64,000 bases of DNA from Bradyrhizobium sp. NDS-1 (GTDB lineage Bacteria; Pseudomonadota; Alphaproteobacteria; Rhizobiales; Xanthobacteraceae): the NCBI RefSeq assembly GCF_032918005.1, contig NZ_CP136628.1:4201501-4265500 (forward strand), given 5' to 3'. The position numbers were made by a program, and so were the translations under genes. Within the stretch, counting starts at the first letter, position 1. Each line of letters starts with the position of its first letter. Positions 17,046 through 23,936 of this stretch are shown here, piece after piece. A model generated the notes under the pieces. It was given only the letters and a program-made list of their open reading frames with translations, was not told the DNA's origin and did no database searches.

Positions 17046-18287
17046 ATGAAGCATGTCACCCTGCCGGTTTCGCCGAAAACCGTTCACTGGGGCTATTTCT
17101 CCAAGATCGTCGCGCCAGCCCTGACGCTGCGCTCCGGGGATCGCGCCACCATCGAGACCCTGACCCATCACGCCAATGACGATTACGAGCGCATGATCCA
17201 GGGGGACCCCGGCGCCGAAAGCGTGTTCCAGTGGACTCGTGAGCACAAGGCCGTGGCGCGCCGCGGCTCCGGCCCGGTCGAGGGTCCCTTCGTCCGCGGC
17301 GCAGGCGAGGGGATCGGCGTGCACCTGCTCACCGGACCCGTGGCGATCGAAGGCGCCGAGCCCGGCGACATCCTGGAAGTGCGCATTCTCGACGTCCGGC
17401 CACGGCCGAGCTGCAGCGCCTGCCACGCCGGCCGCTGCTTCGGCTCCAATGTCGCGGCGAACTGGGGCTTTCACTATCACGACCTGATCGAGGAGCCGAA
17501 GCCGCGCGAGGTCGTCACCATCTTCGAGCTCGACACCTCCGGCGAGCCCCACGCAAAGGCCGTCTACAATTACATCTGGACGCCGCAGACCGACCCAGAC
17601 GGCATCGTGCATCCGACCATCGACTATCCCGGGGTGCGCGTGGACCACGCCACCATCAGGAAGTGCGAGAACATCCTCTCGAGCGTGAAGGTGCCGGCGC
17701 GGCTGCATTTCGGCACGATGGGCCTCGCGCCGTCTGAGGCCGATTTCGTCAGCTCGATTCCGCCGAGCTACACCGGCGGCAACATCGACGATTGGCGCAT
17801 CGGCAAGGGCGCGCGGATGTTCTATCCGGTCGCCGTCCCTGGCGCCTATTTCTCGGTCGGCGATCCCCATGCCGCCCAGGGCGACAGCGAGCTCGGCGGC
17901 ACCGCGATCGAGACCTCGCTCACCGGCGATTTCGAGTTTATCCTGCACAAGAAGGCCGACCTTGCCGGCACCAGCCTCGAAGGCCTCGACCATCCCATGC
18001 TGGAGACCGACCACGCCTGGTCGTTCTACGGCTTCACCTATCCGAACTATCTCGCCGCGCTCGGCACCGATGCGCAAACCGAGATTGCCAACCACTCCAG
18101 TCTCGACCGTGCGATGCGCGACGCGTTCAGGAAACTCCGCCGGTTTCTGATGACCGTGCATGGCCTCAGCGAGGACGAGGCGATCTCGCTGATGTCGGTC
18201 GGCGCGGATTTCGGCGTGACTCAGGTTGTCGACGCCAATTGGGGTGTCCACGGCACGATCCGCAAGAACGTCTTCCGGTGCGAGTAA
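17046..18287 (+). CDS. Acetamidase/formamidase family protein
   Basis: FmdA/AmdA-family amidohydrolase (413 residues), which releases ammonia from short-chain amides such as formamide or acetamide in the cytoplasm. From MKHVTLPVSPKTVHWGYFS the whole length matches the family, including the HAGRCFGSNVAANWGFHYH region and the GDPHAAQGDSEL motif near residues 272-283. Its start lies 43 bases after the transporter stop, so it is probably in the same operon. A second, clearly paralogous domain is encoded immediately downstream within the AraC fusion. Substrate specificity cannot be told from sequence; formamidase and acetamidase are not separable here. Confidence 0.88.
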   Translation: MKHVTLPVSPKTVHWGYFSKIVAPALTLRSGDRATIETLTHHANDDYERMIQGDPGAESVFQWTREHKAVARRGSGPVEGPFVRGAGEGIGVHLLTGPVAIEGAEPGDILEVRILDVRPRPSCSACHAGRCFGSNVAANWGFHYHDLIEEPKPREVVTIFELDTSGEPHAKAVYNYIWTPQTDPDGIVHPTIDYPGVRVDHATIRKCENILSSVKVPARLHFGTMGLAPSEADFVSSIPPSYTGGNIDDWRIGKGARMFYPVAVPGAYFSVGDPHAAQGDSELGGTAIETSLTGDFEFILHKKADLAGTSLEGLDHPMLETDHAWSFYGFTYPNYLAALGTDAQTEIANHSSLDRAMRDAFRKLRRFLMTVHGLSEDEAISLMSVGADFGVTQVVDANWGVHGTIRKNVFRCE

Positions 18288-18421
18288 TGCATTGAGACGC
18301 GGTCTGTTTTCAGGATGAGCGGGTGACAGGCAGAGATCGTTTGCGGCCCGTCGCGGCGACGGACGACGGCGTGCGTTTGGCACAGAGGTTGCTTCGATCG
18401 ACCGCAATCTGGGTCGATCCG

Positions 18422-20752
18422 ATGAGCTTTCGCCCGTTCACGAGCGAGTCCTACGCGCAAGACGACCGCCCCGAAGCCTGGCGGGACGTGCTGGCGGCGG
18501 TCGGCCTGCAGCCGGCAGGCGGGCATTCCTTCTTCGACGGGCACGCGACCGCCTGTCATCGTCACGTCGCAGGTGTCGCGCTGACGCGCATGGCCGCGGG
18601 CGCGCAGAGCGTTGGTCCCCTCCCGCAGGCGAATGAAGACCTTCCGATCGCGCTGATGCCGGTTGAGGACGGCATGGTGCTGAAGAGCGCCGGTGGACAC
18701 CGCATCGTTCCTGTCGGTCATCTCGTGCTCCTGCCGCGCAGCGGGGACTGGAGCATCGTGTTTCAGCGCGACATGCGCGCCATCGTGCTGTCGCTGACGT
18801 CGGAGGCGCTGCGCGGACGCCTCTCGGGCAAGCCACGGCTCGGCGAGCCGCGCGTCGTTCCACCCGGCGGCTTCGCCGACGTGTTCGCGCGCTTGCTGGA
18901 CGCGACCGCGCGCACGCTCGACACGTTGAGCGATGCCGAATGGAGTTCGCTCGCGCAGTCGCTTGCCGATCTTCTCCTGACGCTCGCGCATCAGCTGGTG
19001 GCGTCGAGTTCCGATGCTGGATCCAGTGCGACGCAGACTGCGCTGCTGCACCGGATCTGCCAGACCATCGAGCGTCGCCTCGACGATCCCGACCTGGTGC
19101 CGGCGCGTGTCGCGCAAGCCGAGGGCATTTCCGAACGTTACTTGCAGAAGCTGTTCGAAACCGTCGGCGACAATTTCACCCACTACGTTCGCGAGCGACG
19201 TCTTCAGCGCGCCTGGGCCGACCTGTCCAATCCGACCGAGGCGCATCGCTCGATCTCGGAGATCGCGTACGCCTATGGCTTTGGCGACTCCGCGCATTTC
19301 AGCCGCGTCTTCCGCCATCGCTTCGGTCTGCCACCGCGCGAGTTTCGCCAGCAGGAGGCGGAACGAGCGACTGCACAGCACGGGGTCGCCGGTCAGCGCG
19401 GCTGGCCGCAAGAGGCACTGGCGCAACCGCGGGCGCATCAGAGCGTGCAGGCGCGCACCAGTGTCGCCTGTCCCGGCGCCGAGGAGCGGACGCCCGCGGG
19501 GCGTAAGCATCACCATCTCCCGGTCGAAGCCAACCGCGTTCATTGGGGTTATTTCAGCCGCTCGCTGCCGCCGCAGATCGAGATCGCCTCGGGCGACATC
19601 ATCACCATCGAGACGCTGACGCAGCACGCCTCCGACGATCCTGCGTTGATGATCGCCGGCGATGCCGCCGCAGAAAGCGTGTTCGGCTGGACGCGGGACA
19701 AGAAGAACGTCGACCGCCGCGGCGCAGGGCCCATGGATGCGAGCGTGTTCGGCCGCGGTGCCGGCGAGGGATTTGGCGTGCACATCTGCACCGGGCCCGT
19801 CGCGGTGAAGGACGCCCGGCCCGGCGACGTCCTGGAGGTGCGCATCCTCGACATCGTGCCGCGCGCGAGCCGCAATCCGAGCCATGCGGGCCGTGTATTC
19901 GGCTCCTCGGTCGCGGCGTGGTGGGGCTATCACTACAACGAGTTTCTCGGCGGTCCCAAGCCGCGCGAAGTCGTCACCATCTATGAGATCTTCGATGACG
20001 CCGAGCTGCCGCACGCCCGCGCGCTCTATTCCTACCGCTGGGAGCCGCAGACCGATCCCTTCGGCGTCGTGCACACCACCTACGACTATCCCGGCGTTCC
20101 CGTCGCACCCGCCACGATCAAGCGCCGCCATGCCGTGCTCGACGGCGTCAAAATTCCCCTGCGTCCGCACTTCGGCGTGATCGCAGTGGCGCCGCGCGAG
20201 GTCGATTTCGTCGATGCCGTCCCGCCATCCTATTTCGGCGGCAATCTGGACAATTGGCGGCTCGGGAAGGGGGCGGCCGTCTATCTTCCGGTCTCCGTTC
20301 CCGGCGCGTTGCTGTCGGTCGGGGATCCTCACGCCGCACAGGGCGACGGCGAATTGAGCGGCACCGCGATCGAATGCTCGATGACCGGTACCTTCGAGGT
20401 GATCCTGCACAAGAAGGCCGATCTCGCCGGCCGTCCCTTCGCCGATCTCTCTTATCCCCTGATCGAGACCGAGACCGACTGGGTGCTGACCGGATTCAGC
20501 CATCCCAACTACCTCGCGGAATTCGGCGCGCAGGGGCAGAGCGAGGTCTACGCCAAGTCCTCGCTCGACCTCGCCATGAAAGACGCTTTTCGCAAGATGC
20601 GGCGCTTCCTGATGAACGTCAAAGGCCTCAGCGAAGACGAGGCGATCGCGCTGATGTCGGCGGCCGTCGATTTCGGCGTCACGCAGGTGGTCGACGGCAA
20701 TTGGGGCGTACATGCCATCATCAGCAAGCGCCTGTTTCAGAACGAACCTTGA
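18422..20752 (+). CDS. AraC-type regulator fused to an acetamidase/formamidase domain
   Basis: A single uninterrupted frame of 776 residues joins two unrelated modules. Residues 1 to about 200 are an AraC_binding_2-like sensor (MSFRPFTSESYAQDDRPEAW at the start). Residues about 207-307 are a full AraC HTH pair (GISERYLQKLFETVGDNFTH and ISEIAYAYGFGDSAHFSRVF). A Gln/Ala/Arg-rich linker spans about 308-360. Residues 361-776 form a complete FmdA/AmdA enzyme with HAGRVFGSSVAAWWGYHY and GDPHAAQGDGEL. The enzyme part aligns with the upstream amidase from its first residues (RKHHHLPV against MKHVTLPV), but the initiator Met position is Arg361 (CGT). Start at ATG 18422 is chosen because the sensor domain begins there; GTG 18323 is an in-frame alternative. 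An internal GTG at 19445 could allow separate enzyme synthesis. Confidence 0.85.
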   Translation: MSFRPFTSESYAQDDRPEAWRDVLAAVGLQPAGGHSFFDGHATACHRHVAGVALTRMAAGAQSVGPLPQANEDLPIALMPVEDGMVLKSAGGHRIVPVGHLVLLPRSGDWSIVFQRDMRAIVLSLTSEALRGRLSGKPRLGEPRVVPPGGFADVFARLLDATARTLDTLSDAEWSSLAQSLADLLLTLAHQLVASSSDAGSSATQTALLHRICQTIERRLDDPDLVPARVAQAEGISERYLQKLFETVGDNFTHYVRERRLQRAWADLSNPTEAHRSISEIAYAYGFGDSAHFSRVFRHRFGLPPREFRQQEAERATAQHGVAGQRGWPQEALAQPRAHQSVQARTSVACPGAEERTPAGRKHHHLPVEANRVHWGYFSRSLPPQIEIASGDIITIETLTQHASDDPALMIAGDAAAESVFGWTRDKKNVDRRGAGPMDASVFGRGAGEGFGVHICTGPVAVKDARPGDVLEVRILDIVPRASRNPSHAGRVFGSSVAAWWGYHYNEFLGGPKPREVVTIYEIFDDAELPHARALYSYRWEPQTDPFGVVHTTYDYPGVPVAPATIKRRHAVLDGVKIPLRPHFGVIAVAPREVDFVDAVPPSYFGGNLDNWRLGKGAAVYLPVSVPGALLSVGDPHAAQGDGELSGTAIECSMTGTFEVILHKKADLAGRPFADLSYPLIETETDWVLTGFSHPNYLAEFGAQGQSEVYAKSSLDLAMKDAFRKMRRFLMNVKGLSEDEAIALMSAAVDFGVTQVVDGNWGVHAIISKRLFQNEP

Positions 20753-20765
20753 CAAGGACACCCAG

Positions 20766-21149
20766 GTGAAATTCCACATGATCAGCGGCGGACCGAAGCC
20801 GGTCGCACCCTTCAGCCACGCGGTGGAAACCGACGGCTTCGTCTTCGTCACCGGCCAGATGCCGGATACGCCGCAAGCGCCGGGCGCCTTGCCCGACGGC
20901 ATCGTCGCGCAGACCCGAGCGGTGATGGAAAATTTGAAGTTGGTCTTGGCCGGCCTCGATCTCGGCCTCGAGCATGTCGTCATGACGCGGATTTATCTGA
21001 CGCGCTTCAAGGACGATTATGCCGCGATGAACGAGACCTATCGCATGTACTTCGCGCCCGGTCGGCTGCCGGCCCGCACCTGTGTCGGCGTCACCGGGCT
21101 GGCCTATGACGCGCTGATAGAGATCGACCTCGTGTGCCGGCGGCCGTGA
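20766..21149 (+). CDS. RidA family protein (enamine/imine deaminase-like)
   Basis: Member of the RidA/YjgF/UK114 family, small trimeric proteins that hydrolyse reactive enamines/imines or act as related deaminases. The 127 residues from GTG 20766 include PVAPFSHAVETDGFVFVTGQ, TRAVMENLKLVLAGLDLGLEHV and the C-terminal GRLPARTCVGVTGLAYDALIEID, where the Arg of LPARTCVGV is the conserved carboxylate-binding residue. AAGGACA lies just ahead of the GTG and serves as the ribosome site. ATG 20778 is an alternative. It starts 13 bases after the amidase fusion, so it completes the amide cluster, perhaps clearing a reactive intermediate; that role is inference. Confidence 0.85.
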   Translation: MKFHMISGGPKPVAPFSHAVETDGFVFVTGQMPDTPQAPGALPDGIVAQTRAVMENLKLVLAGLDLGLEHVVMTRIYLTRFKDDYAAMNETYRMYFAPGRLPARTCVGVTGLAYDALIEIDLVCRRP

Positions 21150-22055
21150 GAGTCCTTGGAGTGGATTAGACCTGCAACTGCGCGCGGCAGACGGTGGCTG
21201 CAATCCACCCACGCACCTACAAGCCCTTGCGTTGCCCGACAGGCAAAACACCCTATCCCTGGGGCAATGCACGCGCGCGAAAATATTCGCCTTTACAGAA
21301 TTTCTGATTTGTCGCAATGTCTCGCCACCTCACCCCAGTCAGAGGGGCGTATCGCGATCGTCACGAAACGCGGGGTGAGCCGTGGTGGACGCTGGCAGCA
21401 TCGGCGCGAGAGGCATCGCAGGGCGGGCAACCGTGAGCGACGGCCCGCGCGCACACGACCGGTGCAATCAGCGTACGGCAAAACCGTGTCGTCCTGACGC
21501 CCGGGGTCTGTGCGTCAAGTCTTGCGGTGATGTGGCGGCCCGACCGGGTGCGCGCGTCAGCCATCTGCAAGGCGACGGGGGCAATAGTGCATCGCTCCCC
21601 GGGGAGAGCTCGGCATAAGCCGTCAAACCACTGCGCAGGGAAGGCCGGTTGTTTGGCTTCACCTGTATGCCGCTGTGCAGCTTGTTCAGCACGCGCTTCG
21701 CACAGTGGACCGCGGGTGCCAGCCGGCATCCGGTCTTCCCTGCGCCCTCTGACAAAGAGGGTGATGAGATGAAGCAAAACTCGGGCGAGATGAGCCGCGA
21801 GGACGCGGACCTATGTTCTCGTGCCCCTACAGCACGAAGTGATCCGCTGCAAAGCCTTTGGCATGGCAGCTTGTCCGGGACTGCGAGCAGACGGGTGTCG
21901 TTGCCGAATGCTACCGCATTATATCAAATTGCAACCTACGCGTGCAAGAAGTCTTGATCGACCGGTGATAGGCCGGCTTGAACGCGCGCCCGGGCCACGA
22001 CGACCAATCGATAGAGTGCATAAGGATCAGCGGAACGTGATCGCATCCGTCCTTT
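21150..22055. other. Gene-free region with a dispersed repeat
   Basis: About 900 bases between the amide cluster and the next operon contain no supported gene. Most of it (about 21233-21800) is a dispersed repeat described separately. The following 250 bases are lower in GC in places (for example CATTATATCAAATTGCAACC near 21918) and may contain the promoter of the downstream operon. Confidence 0.6.
21233..21800. repeat. Bradyrhizobium-type dispersed intergenic repeat (about 570 bp)
   Basis: The segment runs from GCCCGACAGGCAAAACACCC through GAGGGGCGTATCGCGATCGT, GGCAAAACCGTGTCGTCCTG and AGTGCATCGCTCCCCGGGGA to ACTCGGGCGAGATGAGCCGC. I recognise this string of segments as a repeat found many times between genes in Bradyrhizobium and relatives, where it is often mis-annotated as short hypothetical proteins. 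Both strands carry such frames here (for example minus 21361-21777), with Arg/Ala/Pro/Cys-rich products. Recognition is from memory; a self-comparison of the genome would settle the boundaries. Confidence 0.65.
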
Positions 22056-22080
22056 CTAAAGCACCAAAATGGTGCTTTAG
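22056..22080. promoter_or_regulatory. Perfect 11-bp inverted repeat at the start of the PspA/flotillin operon
   Basis: CTAAAGCACCA (22056-22066) and TGGTGCTTTAG (22070-22080) form a perfect inverted repeat around AAA, ending 8 bases before ATG 22089. As DNA it is an excellent operator candidate for a dimeric repressor. As RNA it would fold into a strong hairpin that occupies the place of a ribosome site, and no Shine-Dalgarno sequence is otherwise visible before this start. No T-tract follows, so it is not an ordinary terminator. Confidence 0.6.
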
Positions 22081-22088
22081 TGCTTATC

Positions 22089-23243
22089 ATGAGCCAATCC
22101 CCCCGAAACGCGCCGGCCGCGCTGCGTTACAGGCTTGCCCCCGATCCGGCCGCCAAGGCCGCGCTGGAGGCGACGTTCAGGGCCTATGACCGCATGATGG
22201 AGATTCTCGATGAGGTGGCGCGGAGCCACAATGTCGGTTCCAACGTCGTGCTCCTGCACGCCCACGCCTATGACCAGATCCGCAAACAGACCGCGCTGCC
22301 GTCGCGCCTGGTGACGCTAGGTCTGCGTGACCGCACCGAATATCGCGCGGCGCAGGGCCGCCGTCTGCCGCTCGACGACAAGCTCGCCAAGATCAAGGGG
22401 CCGGCCACCATTTCGATTGCGACCGTGCAAGGGCGCTTCAGCGTGCCGTTCGACTATGCGGGCTACGTCGAAGGCTGGGGGCATAGCGTGCCGGCGCGCC
22501 TGATCCGCACCGATGACGGTTTCGAAGTTCACTACGGCGTCACGCCGAACAGTCTGCCAGAGGAGGAGAACGCCATGGATAGCATCGCTGCCGCTCCCGA
22601 GAATTTCCTGTCCCGGGTCGGGCGCCTGATCGCCGGAATCGCCTATGACGCGATCGAGCAGGCGGAAGGCAAGAACAAGCTGAAGGTGGTCGGACAGGCC
22701 ATCCGCGAGATCGAGCGCGCCGAGAGCGAGGCGCGCGATGCGCTCGCGGCCGCGCGGGCCGAGGAATACCGTCTCAACGCGCGTCGCAGCGAGATCGAGC
22801 GCGCGATGACCGATCTTGCCGCCAAGATCGAGGGCGCGATCGCTGATGGCCGCGACGATCTCGCCCGCGCCGGGATTGCACGGCAGATGGACCTGGAGGC
22901 GCAATTCGAGGTGCTCTCGCGGGCGATCGACGAGAACAACGAGAAGATCGAGCAGTCCGTCACGTCCCTCCGTGCCGTGCTATCGGCCCTCCAGGACGCC
23001 GAGCAGCGCCGCGCCGACCTCGAAAAGAGCGAGGCGGTCGCAAGCCAGCAGGCTTCGACGTCGCCCCGCAAACCGGGCGGCAGCGCTGCGGCGGCGAAGG
23101 CGTTGCGGGCGGGCAGGGCGGTGGCGCGGGCCACCGGTGTGCCGCCGGGCATCCCGTATTCGAGCGACATCGACGAGCTCAGCACGTTGCATCGCGACAG
23201 GGAAATTGCAGCGAGGCTGGCCCGGTTGAAGTCGGGCTCCTGA
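22089..23243 (+). CDS. TnpB N-terminal-like region fused to a PspA/IM30-like coiled coil (384 aa)
   Basis: Residues about 11-155 look like the part of an IS200/IS605 TnpB that precedes its RuvC nuclease: an opening RYRLAPDPAAKAALEATF, a central LPSRLVTLGLRD, then the beta-strand block ATISIATVQGRFSVPFDYAG and ARLIRTDDGFEVHYGVTPN. It stops just where the first RuvC motif would begin. Residues about 170-320 form a long charged coiled coil like PspA/YjfJ (AIREIERAESEARDALAAAR and following), and the tail is low-complexity. ATG 22575 (Met163) has a strong AGGAGGAG ahead of it, so a separate PspA-only product is likely. The following genes are YqiJ-like and YqiK-like, suggesting a role at the inner membrane. 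The TnpB relation is my reading from pattern, not a search. Confidence 0.65.
   Translation: MSQSPRNAPAALRYRLAPDPAAKAALEATFRAYDRMMEILDEVARSHNVGSNVVLLHAHAYDQIRKQTALPSRLVTLGLRDRTEYRAAQGRRLPLDDKLAKIKGPATISIATVQGRFSVPFDYAGYVEGWGHSVPARLIRTDDGFEVHYGVTPNSLPEEENAMDSIAAAPENFLSRVGRLIAGIAYDAIEQAEGKNKLKVVGQAIREIERAESEARDALAAARAEEYRLNARRSEIERAMTDLAAKIEGAIADGRDDLARAGIARQMDLEAQFEVLSRAIDENNEKIEQSVTSLRAVLSALQDAEQRRADLEKSEAVASQQASTSPRKPGGSAAAAKALRAGRAVARATGVPPGIPYSSDIDELSTLHRDREIAARLARLKSGS
22561..22577 (+). promoter_or_regulatory. Internal ribosome site and start codon for a PspA-only product
   Basis: AGGAGGAG at 22561-22568 lies 6 bases before ATG 22575, in frame with the fusion. The protein from here would be MDSIAAAPENFLSRVGRLIA... 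(222 residues), the normal size and layout of a PspA-family protein. The full-length start at 22089 has no such site. Confidence 0.55.
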
Positions 23244-23253
23244 GTGCCGTGTC

Positions 23254-23916
23254 ATGAGCGCTCTGCTCGAACACGTCATGTCCCCGGAGGTCAGGCCGTT
23301 CGCGATCGCAGCGGCCATGATCGTCATTGTCGGCTCGATCGAGGCAATCTCGATGCTGGTCGGAGCTTCGCTGAGCGAAATGCTCGGCACCAACATCGAT
23401 TTCGCTCACCCCAGCGACAATGGCGTGATCAGCGCCATCTCCTGGATCAATGCCGGCGGCGTGCCGCTCTTGATCTTCCTGCTGCTGCTGCTCGGCGCCT
23501 TCTCCATTACCGGCTTCCTGATCCAGGACATCGCGCGGATGGTGGCCGGCCCCTTGCCGGCGACGCTCGCCTCCGTCGGGGCCGTCGTGGTCTCGGTTCC
23601 GCTGGTCCGTGCCGCCAGCAGGGTCATCGCGCGGGTCATTCCCAAGGACGAGACCTACGCCGTCGGCTTGGGGGATCTCGTCGGCCGCATCGGTGAGGTC
23701 GTCATCGGCCCGCTGGACCAGGGTCCGCCCGGACGCGTCAGCGTCGCCGACATCCACGGCAACCGTCACTTCGTCTCGGCGGTCGCAGCACCTTCATCAT
23801 CACCGTTGCCGCAGGGAACCTTGGTTCTCCTGGTCGATCGCGACGGCACCCGCTTCGTGGCGGTGAAGGCCGACGATGAACTCAAGCCGTCCAAGCCACC
23901 TCTAAGCAGCAGCTAG
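23254..23916 (+). CDS. YqiJ-like inner-membrane protein with OB-fold domain
   Basis: Resembles YqiJ/NfeD-related partners of flotillins. The 220-residue product has an N-terminal membrane segment (AIAAAMIVIVGSIEAISMLV), a second hydrophobic block at about 69-112 (VPLLIFLLLLLGAFSITGFL and PLPATLASVGAVVVSVPLV), and a C-terminal beta-rich domain of about 70 residues (GLGDLVGRIGEVVIGPLDQG ... GTLVLLVDRDGTRFVAVKA) with the layout of the NfeD/YqiJ OB fold. It starts 10 bases after the PspA-like gene and 20 bases before the flotillin, as expected for a three-gene operon. Proteins of this pair are thought to organise membrane microdomains or respond to membrane stress. Confidence 0.82.
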   Translation: MSALLEHVMSPEVRPFAIAAAMIVIVGSIEAISMLVGASLSEMLGTNIDFAHPSDNGVISAISWINAGGVPLLIFLLLLLGAFSITGFLIQDIARMVAGPLPATLASVGAVVVSVPLVRAASRVIARVIPKDETYAVGLGDLVGRIGEVVIGPLDQGPPGRVSVADIHGNRHFVSAVAAPSSSPLPQGTLVLLVDRDGTRFVAVKADDELKPSKPPLSSS

Positions 23917-23936
23917 ATCATTCATTGGAGAAAGTC

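Noticed and set aside
18221..20983. 920-codon minus-strand frame opposite the AraC-amidase fusion
   Set aside because: It mirrors the codon bias of the real plus-strand gene and has an Arg/Asp/Gly/His-rich product with no domain. The plus strand has clear family motifs.
21361..21777. 138-codon frame on the minus strand within the dispersed repeat
   Set aside because: It belongs to repeat DNA often mis-annotated as hypothetical protein; other frames on both strands are equally open.
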